Below, piece after piece: positions 15,945 through 23,346 of a stretch of 27,839 bases of DNA (positions are counted from its first letter, which is position 1; every line of letters starts with the position of its first letter). The DNA comes from an uncultured Blautia sp. (GTDB lineage: Bacteria; Bacillota; Clostridia; Lachnospirales; Lachnospiraceae). Made by a program: the position numbers and the translations under genes. Location: NCBI GenBank assembly GCA_902476765.1, contig CABSEJ010000024.1:1-27839 (forward strand), read 5' to 3'. The notes under the pieces were generated by a model. The model made no database searches, was not told where the DNA came from, and saw only the letters and a program-made list of their open reading frames with translations.

Positions 15945-16255
15945 GGAACCACCTCCTGACCTGTCACTACCCTTTCACCACCCTGAAATTCCTGCTGCCA
16001 CTGCCTGGCCTTATCCTCCCATTGTTCCCGCTCCTCCTCCAGCTCCTGCCAAAACTCTTCCGCATAAGCATCCACCTGTTCCTGAATTCCCCCCAGCTTT
16101 AAAAGGGGAGAGAGCAGCACCAGGATAAGAAGAAGCCCCATATAATACTGTACATATTTTTTGTAGCTGTTATCCGGAAGAAAGTTGAGGACAGCGGAGA
16201 GAATAACAAAATAGCAGGCCAGACTCTGTATCCAGGAATAAATCCCTTCTGTCAT
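15941..16255 (-). CDS. spoIIIAF: Stage III sporulation protein SpoIIIAF (short form)
   Basis: Channel-associated membrane protein. The 104 residues contain two transmembrane helices (about 8-26 and 34-52) and a short charged helical tail (EEFWQELEEEREQWEDKARQWQQEF). The Bacillus protein is about twice as long, with an extracytoplasmic ring-building domain that is missing here. Both ends connect tightly to neighbours (15 bases after spoIIIAE, 4-base overlap with spoIIIAG), so this looks like a genuinely short version rather than a frameshift. The hydrophobic pattern and position make the call. Confidence 0.82.
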   Translation of the reverse strand: MTEGIYSWIQSLACYFVILSAVLNFLPDNSYKKYVQYYMGLLLILVLLSPLLKLGGIQEQVDAYAEEFWQELEEEREQWEDKARQWQQEFQGGERVVTGQEVVP

Positions 16256-16270
16256 AGAGACACCTTCTTT

Positions 16271-17455
16271 CTAACGGGAAATAAACGACACAGATAAAAC
16301 GGCAATCGTAATAAGGAAAAGCAATTCCACCGTAAGCAAAACCTTTAAAAGCAGCCGACAGCCTTCTCCCATAGTGGAAATACAGCCCACCATCCGCTTA
16401 TCAGAAACCGGCTGCATCAGGGCCGCCAAAAATTTATAGGTAAGAGCTGTAATGGCCAACTGGATAACCGGAGGCAGCCCAAGAACCAGAAGCACCAGGA
16501 TTCCTGCCACTCCCAGGCAGTTCCGTATGAGAACAGCCGTCCCCAATGCCACCTCTGTCACGCCGTTTATAGCATTTCCCACTCCCGGAATAGCTGCCGC
16601 CGTCTTTCCCAGCATATCTCTTTTCAGAGAATCCACTGCCGGGCTTATCATGTTCTGAAGTACCTGCATTCCGATAATCACACCAGTACAGGTTTTCAAT
16701 GCCCATTCCACAAGGGTACGGATAAGGTCCCCTGTTTTCGAGAGGAAATCCTCCTTATGCAGATAATTCACCAGTTCCAGCACCACATAGGCCTGAATCC
16801 CCGGCAGCACTGCCTTTAAAAGCACCATTTGTATCAAGAAAATCACCGCCAGCACCATTTCATAAAACACCATGGCAGTGGCGGCTCCCGTGGCTGCTGT
16901 GACGGCCAGAAAATAGGAAGGCATCAGGGCCTGCATAAAAACAATAAAATTCTGCAAATCCCCCGCCAGCCCATGACTCAGCTTCCCGAATGAAGTGGCC
17001 AAAATAGCCAGAAGAAGCATGTACACCAGATAAAAGCTCATATCCTGAGCCTGACCGCTTCCGAAAGCACCTGTAAAATTAGAGAACAAAGCTCCGGCCA
17101 GAGCCAGCAGCACAACCTGGAGTAGCACTTGTCTGTCAGACCCCAGCTGGTGGAGAAAAAGTTGTCCCAAAAGTTCTTTTATGGTTTCCCAGGAAAACAC
17201 CTCCCCGCCGGACAGAGCCTCCTCCAAAAACTGTCGGATACTGAAGGTGTCCTCTCCCAGCAGCTGGTTCATGGCTTCCTGAACCTCTTCCAGGTCCAGA
17301 CCTTCCAGAAATTCCTCTTCACCGGCTTCATCACCGCTTTCTAAACCCAGTTCTTCTCCTTTCACCACCTGCAGATTTGGGAAGGAAAGGAATAGACACA
17401 GAAAGAATAAGGCCGGAAGCAAAACCCTTTTCCTTGGTCTGCTCCCGGCCTTCAT
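16271..17455 (-). CDS. spoIIIAE: Stage III sporulation protein SpoIIIAE
   Basis: Polytopic integral membrane protein with an N-terminal signal peptide (about 10-32). An acidic region (35-65) follows, then several hydrophobic segments between about 110 and 390. The length (394) matches the Bacillus protein. It is proposed to form the mother-cell membrane pore of the SpoIIIA complex. The ATG overlaps the spoIIIAD end as ATGA, and spoIIIAF follows after 15 bases. The family is recognised from hydrophobic layout, GVTEVALGTAVLIRNCLGVAGILVL and operon position. Confidence 0.93.
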   Translation of the reverse strand: MKAGSRPRKRVLLPALFFLCLFLSFPNLQVVKGEELGLESGDEAGEEEFLEGLDLEEVQEAMNQLLGEDTFSIRQFLEEALSGGEVFSWETIKELLGQLFLHQLGSDRQVLLQVVLLALAGALFSNFTGAFGSGQAQDMSFYLVYMLLLAILATSFGKLSHGLAGDLQNFIVFMQALMPSYFLAVTAATGAATAMVFYEMVLAVIFLIQMVLLKAVLPGIQAYVVLELVNYLHKEDFLSKTGDLIRTLVEWALKTCTGVIIGMQVLQNMISPAVDSLKRDMLGKTAAAIPGVGNAINGVTEVALGTAVLIRNCLGVAGILVLLVLGLPPVIQLAITALTYKFLAALMQPVSDKRMVGCISTMGEGCRLLLKVLLTVELLFLITIAVLSVSFISR

Positions 17456-17838
17456 GACAGAAAACCGGAGATGGCTTCCAGCAGAGCCAAAAGCACCGGA
17501 AGGGAAAGCACCATGATATACAGCTTGGTAAAAATTTCTATTTGTCCTGCAATAGCGCCATAGCCTGCATCCCTACAGATATTGGAGGAGAACTGACCGA
17601 TATAGGTGACGCCGATAACTTTCAGCAGGGTAGCCAGATATTTCTCATCCAAAGGAAGGTAGTCCTGAATTTTCAGCACAGAGGAAAAAAGGTAGGACAG
17701 CTTTTGGGCCATATACATAAAGATAAGGATTCCCACGGCCAGGCTTATATACACGGAGTATTCCGGTTTGGAGCCCTTCAGCACCAGGCCCAGAAACACT
17801 CCGGTGAATCCCAGCATCACAATTTTCACAACATCCAT
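17452..17838 (-). CDS. spoIIIAD: Stage III sporulation protein SpoIIIAD
   Basis: Small membrane protein (128 residues) with four hydrophobic segments, including GFTGVFLGLVLKG and the YMAQKLSYLFSSVLKI / YLATLLKVIGVTYIGQFSSNICRDAGY region typical of SpoIIIAD. It belongs to the SpoIIIAC/AD superfamily and is part of the mother-cell side of the channel. It follows spoIIIAC by 15 bases and overlaps spoIIIAE by 4. Confidence 0.93.
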   Translation of the reverse strand: MDVVKIVMLGFTGVFLGLVLKGSKPEYSVYISLAVGILIFMYMAQKLSYLFSSVLKIQDYLPLDEKYLATLLKVIGVTYIGQFSSNICRDAGYGAIAGQIEIFTKLYIMVLSLPVLLALLEAISGFLS

Positions 17839-17853
17839 ATCCTCTCTCCTCTC

Positions 17854-18048
17854 TCACAGGGCAAATAAATCCTGAATGGTCCGAAACAAATCGTAAATAT
17901 AGGGCAGTATCCAGAACAGCACCAGCACCAGTCCTGCAAGGCTTGTGAGAAAGGCCAGCTCTTCTCTCTGGCTGTGCTTTAAAATCTGACACAGGACAGA
18001 CACCAGAATTCCCACGGCCCCTATTTTAAACAATATACTTACCTCCAC
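17854..18048 (-). CDS. spoIIIAC: Stage III sporulation protein SpoIIIAC
   Basis: A 64-residue membrane protein with two hydrophobic helices (about 6-20 and 31-52). It contains the family segment ILKHSQREELAFLTSLAGLVLVL. Start is a GTG at 18048 preceded by AGAGGAGG. Normal length for the family and in the expected place between spoIIIAB and spoIIIAD. Confidence 0.93.
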   Translation of the reverse strand: MEVSILFKIGAVGILVSVLCQILKHSQREELAFLTSLAGLVLVLFWILPYIYDLFRTIQDLFAL

Positions 18049-18081
18049 CCCTGACCTCCTCTCTTGGGCTGTCCCAGCCTT

Positions 18082-18600
18082 CTAAAGGAACAAAAGGGCC
18101 AGGAAAATCCCTCCTAAAATTCCCATACTCTGATACAGCTTTTTCTTTGCGGGAGCCTCCAGGTTTGTCCTTTCAATCTCCCTTTTTAACTCCTCCAGAT
18201 ACAGAGCTGCCGTGGTCTCCTGGGTAGAGGCATCCAGATAACCCAGACACTCCCCCAGCCTGGCCAGCTCTTCCCTGTCCCTGGAATTCAGGCCGCTGTT
18301 TCCTAAATATTCCTCTGCTTTCTGGGCAAAAATCTGAGAAAGCCGTTCCCCCTGATAGGCTCCGGCCGCCCTGGCCACTTCTCTTAGGAAATCCGCCAGA
18401 GGACTTTTTACCTTCAAAGCCACCCGCTCCATAGCCTCCGGCAGGGCCTCTCTGCGACAGGTAATCTCCCCTAAAAGCAGCACAACCATTTTCTGTATCT
18501 CTTCCAATTGCCTTTGTCTTCTCCCATAGGACAGGCTCTTGGAAAATCCCATTGCTCCGCAGGAAAAAACCACTAAAATAACTCCGGCAGCCTTCAGCAT
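18082..18600 (-). CDS. spoIIIAB: Stage III sporulation protein SpoIIIAB
   Basis: A 172-residue protein with an N-terminal hydrophobic helix (about 1-18), a helical soluble region with LLGEITCRREALPEAMERVA, and a C-terminal membrane helix (SMGILGGIFLALLFL). The family is structurally similar to GspF-type secretion platform proteins, which suits a partner for the SpoIIIAA ATPase. The ATG overlaps the end of spoIIIAA by 7 bases. Confidence 0.93.
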   Translation of the reverse strand: MLKAAGVILVVFSCGAMGFSKSLSYGRRQRQLEEIQKMVVLLLGEITCRREALPEAMERVALKVKSPLADFLREVARAAGAYQGERLSQIFAQKAEEYLGNSGLNSRDREELARLGECLGYLDASTQETTAALYLEELKREIERTNLEAPAKKKLYQSMGILGGIFLALLFL

Positions 18601-19565
18601 AAAATTCCCTGTTTTCGTTTCCAGTCAAAAAGACTGGTTCCTCTTTCATCAAAAATAGCTTTTACCCGGCCGGCTCTGTCTTCATGATGCAGGACAATAT
18701 ATCTTTCAAAAACCTTCTCCTGCACCAATCTCTGCATCAAAGGCTTTCTCTTTATATCCTCCACAGAGCTGCCGTGTACTGTGGCGAAAAGCTTGCAGCC
18801 GCAGTGAATCACTGATTCAATGGCATGGATGTCCTCATAATCTCCCAACTCATCTACTGCCACCACCTCAGGAGACATAGAGCGAATGAGCATCATCATA
18901 CCTTCAGCCTTGGGACAGCAGTCCAGCACATCTGTGCGGATTCCCAAGTCATTCTGGGGTACTCCCTGATAAGAGCCTCCGATTTCCGAGCGTTCGTCCA
19001 CCACTCCCACAGAAACTCCGGGAAGATAGACGCTTCCGCTGCTTACCTGACGGATAAGGTCCCGAAGCAGGGTTGTTTTGCCGCACCGGGGCGGCGAGAC
19101 TATCAAAGTATGGCAGATTCGGTTGTTCTTTATAATATAGGGAAGTATGGGCGTAGCACAGCCCTTTATCTGATGTGACAATCTCAAATTGATATAAGAT
19201 ATGTATTTTACGCCCTTAATCCTGTCCCCCTCCAGGACAGTCTTCCCGGCAATTCCCACCCGGTGGCCTCCCTGAATGGTAATGAACCCCTGGCGGATTT
19301 CTTCCTCAAAAGCATACATGGAATAGCCGCTGACATATTCCATGGTTTCCTTCAAATCCTCTGCTTTCACAAAGCACGCCTCCTCTTCCTTCCTGGAAAA
19401 GTCTCCGCTTTTCGTAAGAAAATATTCCTTTCCCTGGTAAATTAAAATCAGAGGCGCATTGACACGAAGCCGGATTTCATAGACCTGCTCCATGTCAAAA
19501 CGTGCCTGCAGAAGCGCCTGCCTGATATGAGCAGGAAACAATTTGGCAATTTCAGCCTGTTTCAT
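18594..19565 (-). CDS. spoIIIAA: Stage III sporulation protein SpoIIIAA (secretion-type ATPase)
   Basis: AAA/RecA-like ATPase, related to type II/IV secretion ATPases, thought to power the SpoIIIA-SpoIIQ feeding tube. The 323 residues show Walker A SPPRCGKTT (about 157-165) and Walker B VVAVDELGDYED, with GVVDERSEIGG between. I placed the start at the ATG 19565 (MKQAEIAKLF) because AGAGGTGAGG is just upstream; an earlier in-frame ATG at 19601 overlaps that site and the promoter-like region. First gene of the eight-gene operon. Confidence 0.95.
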   Translation of the reverse strand: MKQAEIAKLFPAHIRQALLQARFDMEQVYEIRLRVNAPLILIYQGKEYFLTKSGDFSRKEEEACFVKAEDLKETMEYVSGYSMYAFEEEIRQGFITIQGGHRVGIAGKTVLEGDRIKGVKYISYINLRLSHQIKGCATPILPYIIKNNRICHTLIVSPPRCGKTTLLRDLIRQVSSGSVYLPGVSVGVVDERSEIGGSYQGVPQNDLGIRTDVLDCCPKAEGMMMLIRSMSPEVVAVDELGDYEDIHAIESVIHCGCKLFATVHGSSVEDIKRKPLMQRLVQEKVFERYIVLHHEDRAGRVKAIFDERGTSLFDWKRKQGILC

Positions 19566-19573
19566 TGTCCTCA

Positions 19574-19606
19574 CCTCTTTATGATAAATATATGAGGACA
19601 ATCCAT
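19574..19606 (-). promoter_or_regulatory. Possible sigma-E-like promoter of the spoIIIA operon
   Basis: Between the ECF terminator and spoIIIAA the minus strand has CATATATT, resembling the sigma-E -10 CATACANT, with TCTAATT about 12 bases upstream as a poor -35. The operon is sigma-E dependent in Bacillus, which is why I looked, but this match is imperfect and the spacing is short. Confidence 0.3.
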
Positions 19607-19615
19607 AATTAGAAC

Positions 19616-19653
19616 AAAAAGAAAGCCCGGGGTTGTTTTATACCCAGACTTTC
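19616..19653 (-). terminator. Intrinsic terminator of the DUF4430-ECF operon
   Basis: On the minus strand GAAAGTCTGGG (19653-19643) pairs with CCCGGGCTTTC (19631-19621), with G-U pairs allowed, followed by TTTTT. The 5' arm encodes the last codons of the ECF S component and its TAA stop lies in the loop. Confidence 0.85.
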
Positions 19654-20150
19654 TTTTTTCCTTGATTTAATTTGGACAAAACGGCGTATAGTGGTTTAAA
19701 CAGCAGCAGACATACTGCCACATTGCCGATACAATGGGCAATATCAAAGGGCAGCCCTGACAGCCAATAGGATAGGGCTGCACCCGGTCCTCCTGCAAAC
19801 AGGTAGGGAACAGCGCACAGAGCCCCGAAGGCTATTCCGAAAAATCCGGAAATGATGCTGAAAAGCAGCACTGATTTTTGCCCTCGGAAAGCCAACACCA
19901 CCAACGCTAAAATACTCCACACATATAAATAATTTATCCACCAGATTCCAAAGCCGTAAAACATGCCCTCCAATAAGGCAAAGGCATATATAATAAAGAA
20001 AACCTTTCTTCCCAGCACCAGAGTATATAGGATGACCAGCAGAGAAACGATTTCCACATTAGGCAGAAAGGCCATAGCCACCTGCCCGGCAAAGAGTACG
20101 GCCGTAAGGATTCCCAGAATCACTAAATCTTCTGTATTCAGCCTCTTCAA
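19638..20150 (-). CDS. ECF transporter S component, probably for cobalamin
   Basis: Substrate-binding membrane subunit of an energy-coupling-factor importer. The 170 residues are almost entirely hydrophobic, with about six transmembrane segments. The N-terminus (EDLVILGILTAVLFAGQVAMAFLPNVEIVSLLVILYTLVLGRK) has the alanine-spaced helix and NVEIV pattern typical of ECF S subunits. No T/A ATPase genes are adjacent, so it would share a group II ECF module encoded elsewhere. TTG start directly after the DUF4430 TGA. Substrate cannot be read from the protein; cobalamin or a corrinoid is inferred from the upstream cobalamin riboswitch and the DUF4430 partner. Confidence 0.82.
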   Translation of the reverse strand: MKRLNTEDLVILGILTAVLFAGQVAMAFLPNVEIVSLLVILYTLVLGRKVFFIIYAFALLEGMFYGFGIWWINYLYVWSILALVVLAFRGQKSVLLFSIISGFFGIAFGALCAVPYLFAGGPGAALSYWLSGLPFDIAHCIGNVAVCLLLFKPLYAVLSKLNQGKKKVWV

Positions 20151-20543
20151 TCAATACCCTTCTTTCAGTGTCAGCTCAAAGCTGTCCCCGTCCTCTATAG
20201 GCGTAGTGTCTACAGAAGTATTTACCTGTTCTCCAGCCTTTGTAATGCACCACCACTGCTGCTTGGAATCATCCGCAGTTTCTCCGTTTACAGTTGTAAT
20301 AAAAAGGCCGTATTCGCTTTCCTCTCCTTCAACCAGTCCTTCTTCCTGAAGAACCTCTCCCAGATATTGGAGGTCCGTATCGTAGGTGAAGGTTTCCTCT
20401 TTCTGTTCCAAATTGACTACAGTAACAGAAATATGTTTTTCTCCCTGGGAAGCCTCCGGTCTTGTTTTTATATACAGTATCCCACCCAGGATACACACCA
20501 GAACCAGAAGAATTCCCGCTATCAGTATTCCTTTTTTCTTCAT
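20151..20543 (-). CDS. Membrane-anchored DUF4430 domain protein
   Basis: A 130-residue protein with a single N-terminal hydrophobic anchor (about 5-25, no lipobox cysteine) and an extracellular DUF4430 domain. The conserved pieces are TFTYDTDLQYLGEVLQEEGL, YGLFITTVNGETAD, QQWWCITKAGEQVNTSVDTTPIEDGDSFELTL. DUF4430 resembles the C-terminal domain of vertebrate transcobalamin/intrinsic factor, which contacts cobalamin. Together with the cobalamin riboswitch upstream and the ECF S component downstream, the likely role is an outer-face cobalamin-binding protein that hands substrate to the importer. The ATG at 20543 has AAGGA six bases upstream. Cobalamin binding is inferred, not shown. Confidence 0.85.
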   Translation of the reverse strand: MKKKGILIAGILLVLVCILGGILYIKTRPEASQGEKHISVTVVNLEQKEETFTYDTDLQYLGEVLQEEGLVEGEESEYGLFITTVNGETADDSKQQWWCITKAGEQVNTSVDTTPIEDGDSFELTLKEGY

Positions 20544-20620
20544 CTGCTTTCCTTTCTGTCAGACTGCGAAAACCTTCCGGTACTTTGCTGCTCCCAGGTT
20601 ACCAAAGTCCCCGGCAGTAC

Positions 20621-20654
20621 AAAAATAGACATCCGTTCTATGCCCCCGGATGGC
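20621..20654 (-). terminator. Riboswitch expression-platform terminator
   Basis: On the minus strand CATCCG (20652-20647) pairs with CGGATG (20635-20630), followed by TATTTTT. The 3' arm segment ACGGAT is also complementary to ATCCGT in the 3' strand of riboswitch P1, so terminator and antiterminator are mutually exclusive. This predicts ligand-dependent termination before the DUF4430 gene. Confidence 0.7.
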
Positions 20655-20662
20655 TTTCTTCC

Positions 20663-20804
20663 ACGGATACCTGTATTCTGACTTGAGCCTTTTGTTTCCT
20701 ACTAAAAACCCCTTCCCAGTCCAGCCAGTGGTAAAGTTTCTTTCGTTGCTCACACAGCAGGGATAAATCTGTTCCAGATTCGCACTGGATTCCAAAATAC
20801 CCGT
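20663..20804 (-). ncRNA. Cobalamin riboswitch aptamer
   Basis: Minus-strand leader of the DUF4430-ECF operon. It shows in order GAATCCAGTGCGAATCTGGA (matching the typical GGTGCGAATCCGG block), CCCTGCTGTG, CCACTGGCTGGACTGGGAAGG, and a B12-box-like AAGTCAGAATACAGG (20684-20670). The ends close as P1: ACGGGTA (20804-20798) with TATCCGT (20669-20663), one G-U pair. About 142 nucleotides, so a compact form. A 95-codon open frame across it has no gene-like features. A covariance-model search was not possible here. Confidence 0.85.
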
Positions 20805-20829
20805 AGATTGTCTGTTTTTATTTTTTCTT

Positions 20830-20859
20830 ACTATATCACTGCCCAAGTTTTTTTGTCAA
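20830..20859 (-). promoter_or_regulatory. Promoter of the cobalamin riboswitch transcript
   Basis: Minus strand TTGACA (20859-20854), 18-base spacer, TATAGT (20835-20830) preceded by TG at the extended -10 position. The -35 lies inside the last codons of the phosphopantetheinyl transferase gene (Leu-Thr). Confidence 0.8.
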
Positions 20860-21471
20860 CAGGGGGAAATCTCCAGGCTCACAGCGCTGTATGGTTAGCC
20901 GACAGGGCTCTCCGGCGGCCGCACATCCGGCTAAGTCCTCCAGCCAGAAAAATTCGTGCCAGGCAGGAGAGGGCAGCTCCCTCATTGACCGGGTAATTCC
21001 TTCCCCCGTAAGCTTCAAACAGCTTTCCTTATAGGCCCAGAACCGGGCAAATTCTCTTTCCGGACAGGAGGAAACTTTAATCTGCTCCTGTTCTGCTTCA
21101 TCCATAGTCCGTTCCAAAAGCCTTGGAGACCTTATAGGCCGCACATCCTGAATATCTATGCCGCAGGGTACGGAAGACAGAGCACATACCGCCCAGCCTC
21201 CTCCATGACTGATATTAAAATGCAAATCAGGTCTGTCCGGGAAAAAGGGCTTTCCGTGGATACCCTTTTCCAGCTTTTCCTCCAAACGGGAAAGAAGCCT
21301 TTGAGGCTCCTTGTCTCCTTCAAAAAATTCCCCACAGCCCAATTTCCACAGACCACATAGCAGCAGCAGCCTGCCGCAGACAGTTTCGTCTCTCTTATTA
21401 AACTGACCCAATACCTGGCTCCACGCTTTTATTTTCCCTGCAAATACCAATAGTTCAGTGGCTGCCTTCAT
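20836..21471 (-). CDS. Sfp-type 4'-phosphopantetheinyl transferase
   Basis: Transfers phosphopantetheine from CoA to a serine of a carrier protein. The 211 residues contain the P1 segment LHFNISHGGGWAVCAL (83-98), the metal motif GIDIQDVRPI (104-113), and FARFWAYKESCLKLTGEG (141-158, WxxKE with E149). In Sfp the second metal-binding residue after the Asp is usually Glu; here it is Gln108, as in some other members. The ATG overlaps the end of the helicase gene by 17 bases, so both are probably co-transcribed with gltX. No polyketide, peptide synthetase or fatty-acid carrier gene is nearby, so the target is unknown. Confidence 0.9.
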   Translation of the reverse strand: MKAATELLVFAGKIKAWSQVLGQFNKRDETVCGRLLLLCGLWKLGCGEFFEGDKEPQRLLSRLEEKLEKGIHGKPFFPDRPDLHFNISHGGGWAVCALSSVPCGIDIQDVRPIRSPRLLERTMDEAEQEQIKVSSCPEREFARFWAYKESCLKLTGEGITRSMRELPSPAWHEFFWLEDLAGCAAAGEPCRLTIQRCEPGDFPLLTKKLGQ

Positions 21472-23326
21472 CTTTCTTTTCCTCCAAAAGTCCTGCCTGG
21501 ACCAGAAACCTGGAAGGCTTCAGCTCCTTTTCATGACGCTCCCTTACATAAAACACAGACAGTTTTTTTCTGGCTCTTGTCATTCCCACATAGAAAAGCC
21601 GCCTCTCCTCCTCCAAAGCACTGTCTGTAGCCGCTTTATGGTAGGGAATGGTACCGTCATTGACATCCATCAGAAAAACCTGGTCAAATTCCAGGCCCTT
21701 GATACTGTGAAGCGTAGAGATAACCACGCCTTTTTTCTGGGCTGCCTGCAGCTTTGCCTGTTCTTTTAGTTTCTCCGTATATCTGGCAATATGCTCAAAC
21801 CACTGGGAAAAGGTTTTATACTCCCTGGCACTGTCCGCTAATTCATCCAGCACCTCATATAAATCCTGAGTCTTGATTTTCCGGTATGCAGCATAATCTT
21901 TTAAATACTCTTCATAGCCTACGCCATACCGAATGTAGTTAATGGCGCCGTAGGGAGTCATCTCTTTCAGCGCTTTTAAGTCTTCTTCCAGCTTGTCTAT
22001 CCTGTCGCACATCCATTCCTTTCCCTCATAATGCCATCTCAAGGCTTCAAAGGAAACCAGCTCTTCTCCCAGGCAATCCCGTGAGAGATACCGGTTGGGA
22101 CGGTTCATGACCTTCAGGAACTCTTTTCTGCTTCTGTCCCCCATAGCCAGCTTCATATAAGTGATAATATTTCTGGCAATCCAGTGTTCATACAAATTAG
22201 GAAGTCTGTCTCTCATCTGGAAGGGTATCTGATATTCCATAAAAACCTCTACCAGAAATCTGGCCCCGGAATTGGTCCGGTACAAAACAGCCATCTCCTC
22301 ATAGGGACAGCCTTCTTTACAGGCTTTTTGAATACAATCCTTAACATACAGCTCTTCTTCTCTGTTATCCTGAAACTCCCGGATAAGCGGCGGCTCTCCC
22401 TGGGGGTTCTCTGTATAAATCTTCTTTCGGAACCTTTGCTTATTACAGGCAATCACCTTTCCCGCAGCCTCCACAATTGCCTGTGTGGAACGGTAGTTGC
22501 AGGCCAGAAGCTCTGTCTGCACCTTAGGGAAATCCTTTGGAAAATGCATCATGATTTCCGGTCTGGCTCCCCGGAAAGCATAGATAGACTGGTCGTCGTC
22601 TCCCACAATAAACAAGTTATCCTCCGGGGCGGCCAACATCTTTACAATATCATATTGAAGCTGGTTAATATCCTGAAATTCATCCACCAGCACGAACTGA
22701 AATTTTTCCTGCCAGCCTTTGAGAATATCCGGCCTTTTACTTAAAAGCTCATAGCAATATAAAAGCATATCGTCAAAATCCAGAAGCCTGCCCCTGCGGC
22801 AGCCTTGGACATATGCGGTATAAATATCCCGGAAAACCTGGTCCGGGCAATTCTGGGAATAATAATGCTCTAAAGCCAGCCTGCTGTTTTTTACCATGCT
22901 GATTTCCTGAGACAGTCCTTCGAAAAAATCCTTTTCATCCTGTATCTCCAGCTTTTGGCTGTAGGCCAGTTCTTTCAGTATATCCAGCTTTTTCTCTTCG
23001 CTTAAAATATTGTTCCCTGTAAGACCGTAGGCATGGCGGAGAATGCCGTAAAAAATCCCGTGGAAAGTGCCGAAAGTCACTTGGCGGTAATCCGCCTTGA
23101 CCCCGGCCCTTACGCACAGGTTCTCAAATCTCTGCTTCATCTCCCTGGCAGCCGCCTTCGTAAAGGTGACTACCAGGATGGCTGCAGGATTCACATGATA
23201 GGTTTCTAAAAGCCTCTCCACTCTTCTTGTCATAGTAGTGGTCTTTCCGGAACCAGGACCTGCAAGGAGCATCATGGGCCCCTTGAAATGGTTCACTGCT
23301 TTTTCCTGAGCTAGATTTTTATTCAT
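21455..23326 (-). CDS. UvrD/PcrA-like superfamily 1 DNA helicase
   Basis: SF1A 3'-5' helicase with all hallmark motifs: Walker A AGPGSGKTT (22-30), motif Ia VVTFTKAAAREMKQR, motif II VDEFQD (214-219), motif III GDDDQSIYAFRG (242-253), motif IV CNYRST, motif V STLHSIKGLEFDQVFL, motif VI FYVGMTRARKKL (near 580). At 623 residues it is shorter than PcrA/UvrD (about 720-750), so it is probably a paralogue; I do not assign pcrA. I chose ATG 23326, 20 bases after the gltX stop, since the longer frame runs 49 residues back into gltX. Its ribosome site is weak, suggesting coupling to gltX. Confidence 0.92.
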   Translation of the reverse strand: MNKNLAQEKAVNHFKGPMMLLAGPGSGKTTTMTRRVERLLETYHVNPAAILVVTFTKAAAREMKQRFENLCVRAGVKADYRQVTFGTFHGIFYGILRHAYGLTGNNILSEEKKLDILKELAYSQKLEIQDEKDFFEGLSQEISMVKNSRLALEHYYSQNCPDQVFRDIYTAYVQGCRRGRLLDFDDMLLYCYELLSKRPDILKGWQEKFQFVLVDEFQDINQLQYDIVKMLAAPEDNLFIVGDDDQSIYAFRGARPEIMMHFPKDFPKVQTELLACNYRSTQAIVEAAGKVIACNKQRFRKKIYTENPQGEPPLIREFQDNREEELYVKDCIQKACKEGCPYEEMAVLYRTNSGARFLVEVFMEYQIPFQMRDRLPNLYEHWIARNIITYMKLAMGDRSRKEFLKVMNRPNRYLSRDCLGEELVSFEALRWHYEGKEWMCDRIDKLEEDLKALKEMTPYGAINYIRYGVGYEEYLKDYAAYRKIKTQDLYEVLDELADSAREYKTFSQWFEHIARYTEKLKEQAKLQAAQKKGVVISTLHSIKGLEFDQVFLMDVNDGTIPYHKAATDSALEEERRLFYVGMTRARKKLSVFYVRERHEKELKPSRFLVQAGLLEEKKDEGSH

Positions 23327-23346
23327 AGTCCACTGCTTTCTAATCT

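Noticed and set aside
20559..20846. A 95-codon minus-strand frame in front of the DUF4430 gene
   Set aside because: It coincides with the cobalamin riboswitch, whose conserved RNA blocks explain the sequence. The frame has no gene-like composition.
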